NCBI GenBank assembly: GCA_910587355.1
Contig: CAJUKF010000005.1
Coordinates: 25,066-89,065, forward strand
Reading direction: 5' to 3'
Source: an uncultured Muribaculaceae bacterium
Lineage (GTDB): Bacteria > Bacteroidota > Bacteroidia > Bacteroidales > Muribaculaceae
Length of the DNA stretch: 64,000 nt
Shown here: piece by piece, positions 43,891 through 53,195 of the stretch
Layout: the number at the start of each line of letters is the position of its first letter
Position numbering within the stretch: position 1 is the first letter of the stretch
Program-made: the position numbers and the translations under genes
The notes under the pieces: generated by a model
The model's input: only the letters and a program-made list of their open reading frames with translations
Databases searched by the model: none
Told to the model about the DNA's origin: nothing

Positions 43891-45276
43891 ATGAAAAAAG
43901 CAATCATACTCGGTCTCGCAATCTGTGCGGGCGCTTTCGGGGCCTATAAGGTCATGGAGGGCGCTGAAGAACTTAATGCACAGAAAGCAGAAACTACCCG
44001 GTGGATTGAGGCCGATTCGCTCACGGCTATCAACGCCCGCATCGCAGCTGATTTTCCTCTCACCCGTGCGCAGGTGCTTGAGGCCATTCAGCAGAAGCAT
44101 CCCGAAGTGACAGATGCCGATATAGATACTTTCGTAGCCCGTCATTATATTGAAGCTACTGTCATCGACGGCGAGCAGCGTTTTCATCGCAAGGCCGCAC
44201 GCAATATCGAATTACTGAATCCGGCATATAACGGAGGATTCGAGCACCGCGGAGCCTCGGCATCGGCTGAACGCATAAGTTATGTTGACTCTGTGCTCAA
44301 CTTTTACCGCGGCACCAATCCCGAAGGTCTTGCGCATGAAGTCACCTACCGTTTCTCTGTCGATGTGCCATACAGCGAGGGTATAAAAGGCGACACACTG
44401 CGTGTGTGGATGCCGTTGCCGCTTGACAATGCTCTCTGCGGCCGCCAGTCGGAAGTGGTGATTGTCGACAAATCGCAGCCTGACGTCATTCTGTCAGGAG
44501 ACAAATCGGTGCATAACACAGTGTTTTTCACAGCTCCTGCGCCGGCCGAGGGTGATACGGCACACTTTGAATATGTGGGTAAATATATCACAGCCGGCCA
44601 GTATGTCTCCGCAGACGATATAAAATCGAAGCAGAAACCCTACGACAAGACGAGCGAGACATACACGCGATATACACGTCTGCCCGACGGACCGCATATC
44701 ATCGACATGAAAGAACTCGCATATGAGATTGTGGGCGAAGAAACCGACCCGTTCAGACAGAGCGAACTCGTATATGATTATATAATAAACCGTTATCCGT
44801 GGGCCGGGGCGCGTGAATACAGCACGCTTGCATGTATCCCTCAGTATGTGATAGACGAGGGACACGGCGACTGCGGTCAGGTGTCGCTTCTCTATATATC
44901 GCTCATGCGCAGTCTCGGAGTGCCGGCACGCTGGGAAAGCGGCTGGATGCTGCATCCCGGCGAGGTGAATCTTCACGACTGGGCCGAAGTTTACTTTGAG
45001 GGGGTCGGCTGGGTGCCTGTCGATGTTTCGTTCGGACGTTATACCGGTTCTGCCGACCCCGAAGTGACAGGTTTCTATTCCCACGGCATTGATTCGTACC
45101 GTATGGCTTCGAACAAGGGCGTCGGAGGCAAGCTTTATCCCGAAAAGAAATATGTCCGCAGCGAGACTGTCGATTTCCAGCTTGGCGAAGTCGAAACCTC
45201 GAAAGGCAATCTTTATTATCCGGCCTGGAGCAGCGACCTTCAGGTGATTGACGTAAAACCAGTTATCAGAAAATGA
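43891..45276 (+). CDS. Exported transglutaminase-like protein
   Basis: A 461-residue exported or membrane-attached protein with an N-terminal hydrophobic segment (1–18). A mostly beta region (about 150–235) is followed by a transglutaminase-like core with the triad Cys328 (GHGDCGQVSLLYISLMRSLG), His362 (HDWAEVYF) and Asp378 (WVPVDVSF). In bacteria such domains are usually proteases or peptidase-like enzymes. Its operon partners, an NlpC/P60 peptidase and a dipeptide epimerase, suggest it acts on cell-wall or food peptides. The stop overlaps the next start by ATGA. Confidence 0.82.
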   Translation: MKKAIILGLAICAGAFGAYKVMEGAEELNAQKAETTRWIEADSLTAINARIAADFPLTRAQVLEAIQQKHPEVTDADIDTFVARHYIEATVIDGEQRFHRKAARNIELLNPAYNGGFEHRGASASAERISYVDSVLNFYRGTNPEGLAHEVTYRFSVDVPYSEGIKGDTLRVWMPLPLDNALCGRQSEVVIVDKSQPDVILSGDKSVHNTVFFTAPAPAEGDTAHFEYVGKYITAGQYVSADDIKSKQKPYDKTSETYTRYTRLPDGPHIIDMKELAYEIVGEETDPFRQSELVYDYIINRYPWAGAREYSTLACIPQYVIDEGHGDCGQVSLLYISLMRSLGVPARWESGWMLHPGEVNLHDWAEVYFEGVGWVPVDVSFGRYTGSADPEVTGFYSHGIDSYRMASNKGVGGKLYPEKKYVRSETVDFQLGEVETSKGNLYYPAWSSDLQVIDVKPVIRK

Positions 45277-46454
45277 ATAATCGCAGACTTATACTTTCGG
45301 CATTTGCTGCAGCCGCAATGGCTTTCTGTGCGTCTGCACAGTCGTCGACAGAAGCATTGGCTAAGGCACAGAGCGTAGTTGAAAATGTTCATCAGACAGT
45401 CGCTCCCGATGCCCGTCAGATTATTTTTGACATCAAAGCCTATAATGACAATGACGGAAACCTGACTGTCGGCGGCAAGACTTCCGAAACTTCTGCCCGA
45501 GAGGCAATTGTCGGAGCTTTGAACGATAACGGTGTAGATTTCGTAGAGAAAATCGAAGTTTATCCTGCCGACCGCTGGGCTATGACACGCATTCCCGTGG
45601 CGAGCCACCGTACAGCCGGCAGACATTCTGCAGAAATGGCAACCCAGTCTATTATGGGTATGCCTTTGCGCTTGCTGGAGAGCGACGGCGAATTCTGGCG
45701 TGTTCAGACCCACGACGGCTATATAGCTTATGTTCCGTCGAGTTCGGTCGTAGCCAAGACCGATGATGAGATGCGCCAGTGGCGCAATGCAAAGCGCTTC
45801 GTCGTCACTTCGTTATACCAGATTCGTGCCTATAACTCGCCCGAAGCATCCGGGCCCCGCGATGTTGTAACCGACCTTGTCAACGGCTCGATTGTCACGG
45901 TTCCCGGTGGTGTTCCGTCGATTGAGAACGGACGGCTTCATATCGAGCTGCCCGATGGCCGAACCGGCTGGGCCGAGGCTGAATATTTCGCACCGATTGA
46001 GGAATGGGCGGCTCAGAATTTCAATCCTGACACAATTCTTGACACAGCTTACAGCATGGAAGGGTCCCCTTATCTCTGGGGCGGTACATCGACCAAGACA
46101 CTCGACTGCAGCGGTCTTGCCAAGGTATCATATCTCTCCAACGGTATTATCCTGATGCGCGACGCGTCGCAGCAGGCCAAAACCGGAACTCGGATTGAGG
46201 CCAAAGACTGGAAAACACTCCGTGCCGGTGACCTTCTTTTTTTCGGAAACTCCTCCACGGGACGTGTGACACATGTGGCGATTTACGACCACGACGGCAA
46301 TTACGTGCATTCGTCGGGCCGCGTGAAACGCAACAGTGTCGACCCCGAATCACCCGATTATCTGACAACTCCTTTCCTCCATGCAGTGCGTATCGCCGGC
46401 AACGAGGAGACGCCGGGAATTACGCGTGCGCGTAATCATCCCTGGTATTTTTAA
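45273..46454 (+). CDS. NlpC/P60 endopeptidase with SH3-like domains
   Basis: A 393-residue exported peptidase that cuts murein stem peptides, probably between D-Glu and diamino acid. Signal peptide 1–23. Two bacterial SH3-like domains (about 125–160 and 180–240) precede the NlpC/P60 domain with Cys279 in LDCSGLAK and His334 in THVAIYDH. This is the YkfC/gamma-D-glutamyl-diamino acid endopeptidase layout. Together with the dipeptide epimerase downstream it would release and convert L-Ala-D-Glu. Translation is probably coupled to the upstream gene by ATGA. Confidence 0.88.
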   Translation: MNNRRLILSAFAAAAMAFCASAQSSTEALAKAQSVVENVHQTVAPDARQIIFDIKAYNDNDGNLTVGGKTSETSAREAIVGALNDNGVDFVEKIEVYPADRWAMTRIPVASHRTAGRHSAEMATQSIMGMPLRLLESDGEFWRVQTHDGYIAYVPSSSVVAKTDDEMRQWRNAKRFVVTSLYQIRAYNSPEASGPRDVVTDLVNGSIVTVPGGVPSIENGRLHIELPDGRTGWAEAEYFAPIEEWAAQNFNPDTILDTAYSMEGSPYLWGGTSTKTLDCSGLAKVSYLSNGIILMRDASQQAKTGTRIEAKDWKTLRAGDLLFFGNSSTGRVTHVAIYDHDGNYVHSSGRVKRNSVDPESPDYLTTPFLHAVRIAGNEETPGITRARNHPWYF

Positions 46455-46472
46455 TATCTGAAACTTATAACA

Positions 46473-47603
46473 ATGGACCGACGTAATTTTCTAAAAACCG
46501 GGCTGCTCGGCGCTATGGTAGCCGCATCGCCCATATCAATATCCGCCTTCGACACTCCCATCCGGACTGCGGGCAAGGCGGGGCGTCTCAATCTTTCTTT
46601 TCGTCCTTACGAACTTAAATTACGTCATGCATTCAATCTCGCGCGCAACCAGCGTACCACGACTCCGGGTGTACAGGTGCAGATTGAATACGACGGACTT
46701 ATCGGATACGGAGAGGCTTCGATGCCTCCGTATCTCGGCGAGAATGTTGCCTCAGTGACAGAATTCCTCGGCAAGCTCGACCTCGGCCAGTTCAGCGACC
46801 CGTTCAGAATCGAGGAAATCCACGACTATATGGACAGCATCGCGCCTAACGACCGTGCCGCCAAAGCCTCTGTCGATATCGCTCTTCATGACCTCACCGG
46901 CAAAATCATGGGACAGCCGTGGTATAAAATCTGGGGCCTGAATCCCGAGAAAACTCCCAATACGTCATTTACTATCAGCTACGACTCAAATCCCGACGAG
47001 ATGCGCAAGAAAATCGAGGAGACCGCCGGGTTCAAGGTCGTCAAGGTGAAGATGGGCCTTGACCATGACAAGGAGATAGTGGAGGCTTTACGCCGCGTGT
47101 CCGACGTGCCTATATGTGTTGATGCCAATCAGGGCTGGAACAACAAGGAAAAAGCTCTCGAAATGTGCCACTGGCTCTCAGAGCGCAACTGCCTCTTTGT
47201 GGAGCAGCCTATGGACAAGAAGGCCATTGACGATACGGCGTGGCTTCGTGAACGCTCGCCGCTGCCTATTATCGCCGATGAATTCCTTCAGCGTCTGCCC
47301 GACGTGAAACGTGCCGCGCAGTGCTACGACGGCATAAACATAAAACTTATGAAGAGCACCGGCCTCCACGAAGCCTATCAGATGGCCGTGCTTGCCCGTG
47401 CCCTGGGCATGAAAGTGATGCTCGGCTGTATGACCGAGACTTCTTGCGCCGTGAGCGCGGCCTCGCAGCTGGCACCGCTTGCCGACTGGGCTGACCTCGA
47501 CGGCAATCTGCTTATCGCCAACGATATATTCGACGGTATGAAGATTGTAGACGGCAAAGTCACAATTCCCGACCGTCCCGGCATAGGCGTCATTCCAGTG
47601 TGA
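46473..47603 (+). CDS. L-Ala-D/L-Glu dipeptide epimerase (enolase superfamily), Tat-type leader
   Basis: A 376-residue enolase-superfamily enzyme that interconverts L-Ala-D-Glu and L-Ala-L-Glu. The N-terminus MDRRNFLKTG…SPISISA is a twin-arginine-type signal, so the enzyme may be exported folded. Catalytic pair: Lys191/Lys193 (KVKMG) and Lys291 (NIKLMKSTG). Metal ligands: Asp217 (DANQGW), Glu244 (EQPMD) and Asp269 (ADEFL). The neighbouring NlpC/P60 gene would supply the L-Ala-D-Glu substrate. An export signal on this enzyme is unusual, since the B. subtilis and E. coli members are cytosolic. Confidence 0.87.
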   Translation: MDRRNFLKTGLLGAMVAASPISISAFDTPIRTAGKAGRLNLSFRPYELKLRHAFNLARNQRTTTPGVQVQIEYDGLIGYGEASMPPYLGENVASVTEFLGKLDLGQFSDPFRIEEIHDYMDSIAPNDRAAKASVDIALHDLTGKIMGQPWYKIWGLNPEKTPNTSFTISYDSNPDEMRKKIEETAGFKVVKVKMGLDHDKEIVEALRRVSDVPICVDANQGWNNKEKALEMCHWLSERNCLFVEQPMDKKAIDDTAWLRERSPLPIIADEFLQRLPDVKRAAQCYDGINIKLMKSTGLHEAYQMAVLARALGMKVMLGCMTETSCAVSAASQLAPLADWADLDGNLLIANDIFDGMKIVDGKVTIPDRPGIGVIPV

Positions 47604-47634
47604 CGCTCCTGTTTATCAACCTTAAACTATAATA

Positions 47635-49155
47635 ATGGATAAGACACTCCAACTCTCCAAGAACGACGTGGTGTCGTTCCTCCAGAAACAACCGGCTGAC
47701 TTCACTCTCTCCGACATTATCCGCTATGTGTCGGAGAAAGGCATCGAAATGGTTAATTTCATGTATCCGGCCGCCGACGGACGTCTCAAAACGCTCAATT
47801 TTATCATCAACGACCTCGCCTATCTTGAGACGATTCTCACCAACGGTGAGCGCGTCGACGGCTCATCGCTTTTCCCCTTCATAAGCGCCGGAAGCTCGGA
47901 CCTTTATGTGATTCCGCGTTTCCGCACTGCTTTCCGCGACCCGTTTGCCGAAATACCGACACTCACCATGCTGTGTTCGTTCTTCGATTTTGAAGGCCGT
48001 CCGCTCGAAAGCGCTCCAGAGCACACGCTTGCCAAAGCCTGCGAAGTGTTTACGGAGCGCACCGGTTATGTGTTCCATGCCATGGGCGAGCTCGAGTACT
48101 ATGTGATATCCGATGACCCGGGCCATTTCCCTGCCACTGACCAGCGCGGATACCATGAGTCGGCTCCGTTTGCCAAATTCAATGATTTCCGCACACGCTG
48201 TATGGAGTACATTGCGGCTACCGGAGGCAAAATCAAATACGGACACTCCGAGGTCGGCAATTTCACACTTGACGGTAAAATATACGAGCAGAACGAAATA
48301 GAATTTCTTCCGGTTGATGCCCGTCAGGCGGCCGACCAGCTTATGCTCGCCAAATGGGTGATTCGCAATCTCGCGGCCAAAGAAGGACTTGACATTACAT
48401 TTGCTCCAAAAATTACCACCGGCAAAGCCGGCTCGGGGCTGCATATCCACATGCGTCTTATGGATAAGGAGGGTCACAGCGTGATGCTTGCGCCCGACGG
48501 CAGTGGCCTCAGCGCTCAGGCCCGTACAGCCATTGCCGGTCTTATGACGCTCGCACCCGCTCTCACGGCTTTCGGAAACATGAATCCCACATCATATTTC
48601 CGTCTTGTGCCTCATCAGGAAGCTCCCACGAATATATGCTGGGGCGACCGTAACCGCTCGGTGTTGGTTCGTGTGCCTCTCGGCTGGGCGTCCGGTGCCG
48701 GCGACATGTGTGCCGTGGCCAACGGAAAGAAAGCCTGCGACATCGCACCCGACCCGGCATACGCTGCAAAACAGACATTTGAAATACGCTCGGCCGACGG
48801 CAGCGCCGACATTTATATGCTTCTTGCCGGACTTGCTGTAGCAGTCCGTCACGGATTCGAACTGAGTGAGCCGCTTGAGGTTGCAGCCCGTTACTATGTC
48901 GACGTTGATATTCATAAGCCCGAAAATGCTGCGCGTCTTGCCTCCTTGCCGACACTTCCCACCGGATGCCGTGCATCGGCTAAATGTCTGCTTGAGGCAG
49001 CTCCCGTTTTTGAGGAGTATGGTGTTTTCTCACGCTCGATGATTGACGGTGTTGTAAAGCGCCTTGAGTCTTTCGACGGCAGCAAAGCCGCAGAGGCACT
49101 CGACGACTCCATGCTGATGCTGGAGATGGTTCGTGAATTTTTCTACTGCGGATAA
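47635..49155 (+). CDS. Glutamine synthetase-family protein
   Basis: A 506-residue glutamine synthetase fold enzyme. The beta-grasp N-domain (about 20–110) contains MVNFMYPAADGRLKTLNF. The catalytic domain shows MGELEYYVI (metal-ligand Glu), GSGLHIHMRL (His ligand region), NPTSYFRLVPHQEAPTNICWGDRNRS and FEIRSADGSADIYM. The NLYDLP adenylylation loop of proteobacterial GS-I is not seen. It is closer to the short divergent GS group of Bacteroidota than to the 700-residue GS-III. It may make glutamine or a related gamma-glutamyl product; substrate is not certain. It follows the epimerase by 31 bases, so it may extend the peptide operon. Confidence 0.8.
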   Translation: MDKTLQLSKNDVVSFLQKQPADFTLSDIIRYVSEKGIEMVNFMYPAADGRLKTLNFIINDLAYLETILTNGERVDGSSLFPFISAGSSDLYVIPRFRTAFRDPFAEIPTLTMLCSFFDFEGRPLESAPEHTLAKACEVFTERTGYVFHAMGELEYYVISDDPGHFPATDQRGYHESAPFAKFNDFRTRCMEYIAATGGKIKYGHSEVGNFTLDGKIYEQNEIEFLPVDARQAADQLMLAKWVIRNLAAKEGLDITFAPKITTGKAGSGLHIHMRLMDKEGHSVMLAPDGSGLSAQARTAIAGLMTLAPALTAFGNMNPTSYFRLVPHQEAPTNICWGDRNRSVLVRVPLGWASGAGDMCAVANGKKACDIAPDPAYAAKQTFEIRSADGSADIYMLLAGLAVAVRHGFELSEPLEVAARYYVDVDIHKPENAARLASLPTLPTGCRASAKCLLEAAPVFEEYGVFSRSMIDGVVKRLESFDGSKAAEALDDSMLMLEMVREFFYCG

Positions 49156-49236
49156 TTTATATCTGCGATAATTGCGACTTCGCCTTAAGCTTGTAATAAA
49201 TTAGTCTCTTTATGCTGAAAATTGGTCGGAATGTAG

Positions 49237-49244
49237 TAATTTTG
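49237..49244 (+). promoter_or_regulatory. -7 box before the LtaS-like gene
   Basis: TAATTTTG is an exact TAnnTTTG match 56 bases before the start codon. The -33 region (TTTATG) is weak. An 11-base inverted repeat (49214–49224 with 49284–49294, GCTGAAAATTG) brackets it. Confidence 0.45.
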
Positions 49245-49300
49245 TGAGTGATATACAGCCATACTCCAGAAGTTTACTTATATCAATTTTCAGCTGACCG

Positions 49301-51127
49301 ATGAAAGACAGGCTTAAGGCGTTCATATTTACATATCTGCTTTTTGTACTGGTTTTTGTTTTGCAGAAACCGGCCTTTGTGTTGTACTACGACATTTTTC
49401 CCCAAGAGGGTGGCGCCGCTGCGTTTTTCAATATCATATTACATGGACTTAAGCTCGACGCCTCGCTCGCGGGTTATCTTACGGCATTGCCCGCACTGAT
49501 GCTGATAGTGTCGGTTTTCATGAACGGGAAATGGCTTGCTACGGCAGCTAAAATATACTTCGGCATTGTCGCGGTGCTGTTGTCTGCCATATTCACAGTT
49601 GATATGGGTCTGTATGAATACTGGGGTTTCCGACTTGATGCAACGCCGCTGTTCTATTTCTTCTCGTCCCCAAAAGATGCGTTGGCGAGCGTGAGCGTAT
49701 GGACAGTCATAGGCGGAGTGCTTGTATTCCTTGTATATGCGACATTGCTTTATTTGCTGTTCGTTTACTGCCTGCTTCGCCAGCCTCTGAAACCCGTACG
49801 CCGTAAGGCATTTCCGGCGGCTGTGCTTGTTTTGCTCACCGGATTGCTTTTCATTCCAATCCGCGGAGGATTCACGGTATCGACAATGAATGTAGGAAAG
49901 GTATATTTCAGCAGCGATATGCGGCTGAATCATGCTGCGACAAATCCGGCATTCAGTCTTATGGAATCTCTTGCAAAACAGAAGGATTTCAGCAAGCAGT
50001 ACCGCTTTATGCCTGAGGCCGCAGCCGATTCGCTGTTTGTAGAGATGATTTATGTCGCTGAGGCCGACAGCTTCGACAGCCTTCTTACAACTGCCCGTCC
50101 CGACATTCTGATGATTATAATGGAAAGCTTTTCCTCGCATCTGATGACAGAACTGGGCGGAGAACCCGATATAGCGCCTAACCTCGATTCTATAAGTCGC
50201 GAAGGCGTTCTCTTCACTAATTTTTATGCCAACAGTTTCCGCACCGACCGCGGACTCGTGGCGGTGCTGAGCGGTTATCCTGCGCAGCCCACGACAAGCA
50301 TAATGAAATATCCGCGTAAGACGCAGTCGCTCCCTGCCATAGCATCGGCCCTCGCCGAGAACGGATATACACCGCAGTATTACTATGGAGGTGATGCAGA
50401 CTTCACCAATATGCGCTCTTATCTCATGGCTTCGGGCTTTGAGAGGATTGTGTCGGATGTCGATTTTCCTGTGTCAAAACGTCTCAGCAAGTGGGGTGCA
50501 CACGACGACGAGGTATTCAAGCGCCTGTACAATGACATGGCGGCCGATACCGCACAAGGAAAGCGCAAGTTCCGTGTTGTGCAGACTTCAAGCAGCCATG
50601 AGCCGTTTGAGGTGCCGTATCGCCGCCTGGCCAACGACCGCCTTAATGCCTTTGCTTTCACTGACAGTATCATAGGTGATTTCATACGGCGCTTTAAGGA
50701 ATTGCCTCAGTGGCAGAATACGCTCGTTGTGCTCGTTCCCGACCACCTTGGTGCTTATCCCGAGAACATCGACAACCTTACACCGGAGCGTTACCGGATA
50801 CCGCTGATTCTTACGGGCGGAGCGGTGAAATCCCCCCGACGGATAGACGCATACGGCTCACAGCAGGATATTGCGGCCACTTTGCTCGCACAGCTCGGTG
50901 TAGAGCACAGCGACTTTGTCTTCAGCAAGGATGTGCTTGATACGAAGGCTCCTCATTTCGCTTTCTTTACCGTACCTGATGCAATGGGCATCGCCGACAG
51001 CTGCGGTACGGTGATATATGACAACGTGTCAGGCAAAGTTGCTTTTGCCGAAGGCGACACTGCCGGAATCCGGCGCCGTGCCGAAGCATATCTACAGAAA
51101 CTTTACGACGATTTATCGAAGCGCTGA
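49301..51127 (+). CDS. LtaS-like phosphoglycerol transferase / sulfatase family membrane protein
   Basis: A 608-residue protein with five N-terminal membrane helices (about residues 8–190) and an extracytoplasmic alkaline-phosphatase-fold domain. Metal-binding and nucleophile motifs are visible: IIMESFSSH (first metal Glu), NSFRTDRGL (Thr nucleophile, aligned to LtaS), YYYGGDADFTNM, GAHDDEVF, and LVPDHLGAYP (Asp-His pair). Family members transfer phosphoglycerol or phosphoethanolamine to glycolipids or lipid A; some are sulfatases. A PAP2-type phosphatase gene follows after three bases, so the pair may act on a lipid-linked substrate. Gram-negative envelopes do not make lipoteichoic acid, so the acceptor is unknown. 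Confidence 0.85.
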   Translation: MKDRLKAFIFTYLLFVLVFVLQKPAFVLYYDIFPQEGGAAAFFNIILHGLKLDASLAGYLTALPALMLIVSVFMNGKWLATAAKIYFGIVAVLLSAIFTVDMGLYEYWGFRLDATPLFYFFSSPKDALASVSVWTVIGGVLVFLVYATLLYLLFVYCLLRQPLKPVRRKAFPAAVLVLLTGLLFIPIRGGFTVSTMNVGKVYFSSDMRLNHAATNPAFSLMESLAKQKDFSKQYRFMPEAAADSLFVEMIYVAEADSFDSLLTTARPDILMIIMESFSSHLMTELGGEPDIAPNLDSISREGVLFTNFYANSFRTDRGLVAVLSGYPAQPTTSIMKYPRKTQSLPAIASALAENGYTPQYYYGGDADFTNMRSYLMASGFERIVSDVDFPVSKRLSKWGAHDDEVFKRLYNDMAADTAQGKRKFRVVQTSSSHEPFEVPYRRLANDRLNAFAFTDSIIGDFIRRFKELPQWQNTLVVLVPDHLGAYPENIDNLTPERYRIPLILTGGAVKSPRRIDAYGSQQDIAATLLAQLGVEHSDFVFSKDVLDTKAPHFAFFTVPDAMGIADSCGTVIYDNVSGKVAFAEGDTAGIRRRAEAYLQKLYDDLSKR

Positions 51128-51130
51128 TAT

Positions 51131-51811
51131 ATGTCACTCCTTGATTTTTTACTTCAGCTTGACGCTAAGATTCTGCTGCTGATTAACGGTATGCACAGTG
51201 AATACTTTGACTGGTTCATGAGCATGTACAGCAGCAAATGGATTTGGGTGCCTATGTACGCCGCCATTTTTTTTGTAATGGTGCGGAATTTCGACTGGAA
51301 AGTGACAGTAATCTGCACAATAAGTCTCACTCTCGTGATAGTTTTCGCCGACCAGGTAAGTGCTACGCTCATCAGGCCTTTAGTCGAACGTATGCGCCCG
51401 TCGAACCCCGACAATCCCTTGTCGGAAATGGTGCATATAGTGAACAACCATCGCGGCGGACGCTATGGATTTCCTTCGTGTCACTCTGCCAATACTTTCG
51501 CTTTGGCGTTTTTTGTCAGTATGCTTTACCGCAGGCGCTGGCTTACAGCTTTTCTTATGTTTTGGGCATTGCTGACATGTTATTCGCGTATTTATCTTGG
51601 CGTGCATTATTTAGGCGATTTGCTTGCCGGCTGCGTCATCGGTTTTATCGGCGCATTCTTCATATACCGCATTTTTCAGAAAGTGAGCGGCGTTACTTAT
51701 CCAAAACGTTTCGACGGTTATCTGGTGCCGGTATTTGTTGGTCTGGTTACAATCGTATTTATATTTATCTACGCCGGCGTGATGTGTATGTCAGCCTTTG
51801 ACATACATTAA
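51131..51811 (+). CDS. PAP2-family membrane phosphatase
   Basis: A 226-residue inner-membrane acid phosphatase with about six helices. Motif 1 is degenerate KxxxxxxRP (LIRPLVERMRP), motif 2 PSCHSAN (PSGH-like, with Cys in place of Gly), and motif 3 SRIYLGVHYLGDLLAG (SRxxxxxHxxxD). It may act on undecaprenyl pyrophosphate, lipid A 1-phosphate or phosphatidylglycerophosphate. It lies three bases after the LtaS-like gene and converges on rarA after 18 bases. The Cys inside motif 2 is common in PAP2 variants and should not abolish activity. Confidence 0.87.
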   Translation: MSLLDFLLQLDAKILLLINGMHSEYFDWFMSMYSSKWIWVPMYAAIFFVMVRNFDWKVTVICTISLTLVIVFADQVSATLIRPLVERMRPSNPDNPLSEMVHIVNNHRGGRYGFPSCHSANTFALAFFVSMLYRRRWLTAFLMFWALLTCYSRIYLGVHYLGDLLAGCVIGFIGAFFIYRIFQKVSGVTYPKRFDGYLVPVFVGLVTIVFIFIYAGVMCMSAFDIH

Positions 51812-51829
51812 TTCCGATTCGGTTGCTTA

Positions 51830-53119
51830 TTATCTTTTTTTGCCGAAACCGTTCCAGCGGGCTTCGGTGCGCTGCGCCATGACATCTTCAGCCGGATTTG
51901 TGCAGGGATGCCAGAATGTTCGCATGGCCAAGGCGTCAGGCAGAAACTGCTGCTGTATGAAGTTCCCCGGATAGTCGTGCGCATACATATAGTTCTGGCC
52001 GTATCCGAGTTTCTTCATGAGCGATGTAGGCGCGTTGCGCAGATGCAACGGCACAGGGAGATTGCCGCTTTGTTCGACTTCGGCCAGAGCTGCGTCGATT
52101 GCCAGATAGGCAGAGTTGCTTTTGGCAGACTGCGCGAGATATATGGCGCATTCCGATAGGGGAATCCGGCCTTCGGGCATGCCTATTTTCTGTATTATGT
52201 CAAATGTGGCATTGGCTATGAGCATGGCGTTAGGATTGGCGAGGCCGATATCTTCGGAGGCGAGGATAACCATGCGTCGCGCAATGAATTCCGGGTCTTC
52301 GCCGCCGGCAATCATGCGGGCGAGCCAATAAACGGCAGCATCGGGGTCGCTGCCTCGGATGCTTTTTATGAAAGCCGATATTATGTCGTAGTGCATGTCA
52401 CCGTTTTTGTCATATGCCTGAGGATTCTCCTGAAGACGCTCGGTGATAATGCGGTCGTTGATTACTATGTCTTCGCCTGCCACAGTCGATTGCTGCAGCA
52501 AATCGAGGATGTTGAGCAGCTTACGCGCGTCTCCGCCGGCATAGCGGAAAAGAGCGTCGGTCTGCTCGACGCGCACATTGCACTGCGACAGAATCTCGTC
52601 ATTTTTTATGGCTTGTTCGAGCAGAAGCTTGAGGTCGCTTTCAAGCAGCGGCTTGAGGGTGTAGACCTGAGCGCGTGACAGTAGCGGTCGAATGACTTCG
52701 AACGACGGATTCTCCGTTGTCGCACCTATGAGTGTCACTGTTCCGTTTTCGACGGCCCCGAGCAGGCTGTCCTGCTGGCTTTTGCTGAAACGGTGTATTT
52801 CGTCAATGAACAGTATCGGTCGGCCCGACGAGAACATGCCGGACGATTCACGCGAGGCTTTTTCAATCACATCGCGCACGTCCTTTACCCCTGAAGTCAC
52901 GGCCGACAGGGTGAAGAAAGCGCTGTTGGTGGTATTGGCTATAATACGGGCGAGCGTGGTCTTGCCTACGCCGGGAGGTCCCCACAGAATGAATGAGGCG
53001 ATGTTTCCGGTGTCAATCATCCGGCGGATAATGCCTTTGGGACCTACGAGATGCTGTTGTCCGATATAGCCGTCGAGCGTACGGGGACGCAGTCGTTCGG
53101 CAAGCGGTTGAAGAGCCAT
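51830..53119 (-). CDS. rarA: Replication-associated recombination protein RarA (MgsA)
   Basis: A 429-residue AAA+ ATPase of the clamp-loader-like RarA/MgsA/WRNIP1 family that acts at stalled replication forks. The open frame reaches 53215, but the Met at 53119 starts the conserved MALQPLAERLRPRTLDGYIGQQHLVG. Walker A is GPPGVGKT (47–54), Walker B LFIDEIHRFSK, sensor 1 LIGATTENPSFEV, and the C-terminal helical oligomerisation domain contains VYWLARMIAGGEDPEFIARRMV. No change in length. The gene runs opposite to the PAP2 gene. No promoter is visible in the short gap behind the TPR terminator, so readthrough may help expression. Confidence 0.93.
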   Translation of the reverse strand: MALQPLAERLRPRTLDGYIGQQHLVGPKGIIRRMIDTGNIASFILWGPPGVGKTTLARIIANTTNSAFFTLSAVTSGVKDVRDVIEKASRESSGMFSSGRPILFIDEIHRFSKSQQDSLLGAVENGTVTLIGATTENPSFEVIRPLLSRAQVYTLKPLLESDLKLLLEQAIKNDEILSQCNVRVEQTDALFRYAGGDARKLLNILDLLQQSTVAGEDIVINDRIITERLQENPQAYDKNGDMHYDIISAFIKSIRGSDPDAAVYWLARMIAGGEDPEFIARRMVILASEDIGLANPNAMLIANATFDIIQKIGMPEGRIPLSECAIYLAQSAKSNSAYLAIDAALAEVEQSGNLPVPLHLRNAPTSLMKKLGYGQNYMYAHDYPGNFIQQQFLPDALAMRTFWHPCTNPAEDVMAQRTEARWNGFGKKR

Positions 53120-53129
53120 ATGCGTTTTG

Positions 53130-53172
53130 AAAAAACAAGGACGCAGTCGGGTGAAAAAAGCCCGAAACTGCG
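53130..53172 (-). terminator. Terminator after the large TPR gene
   Basis: On the minus strand CGCAGTTTCGGG (53172–53161) pairs, with a two-base bulge, with CCCGACTGCG (53151–53142), and a T-rich run (53136–53130) follows. Confidence 0.7.
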
Positions 53173-53195
53173 CCCCGGTATGGATTAAGAAAATA

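Noticed and set aside
47465..47485. TGGCAC…TTGC inside the epimerase gene as a sigma-54 site
   Set aside because: The spacer is three bases, not five, and it lies within coding sequence far from any gene start.
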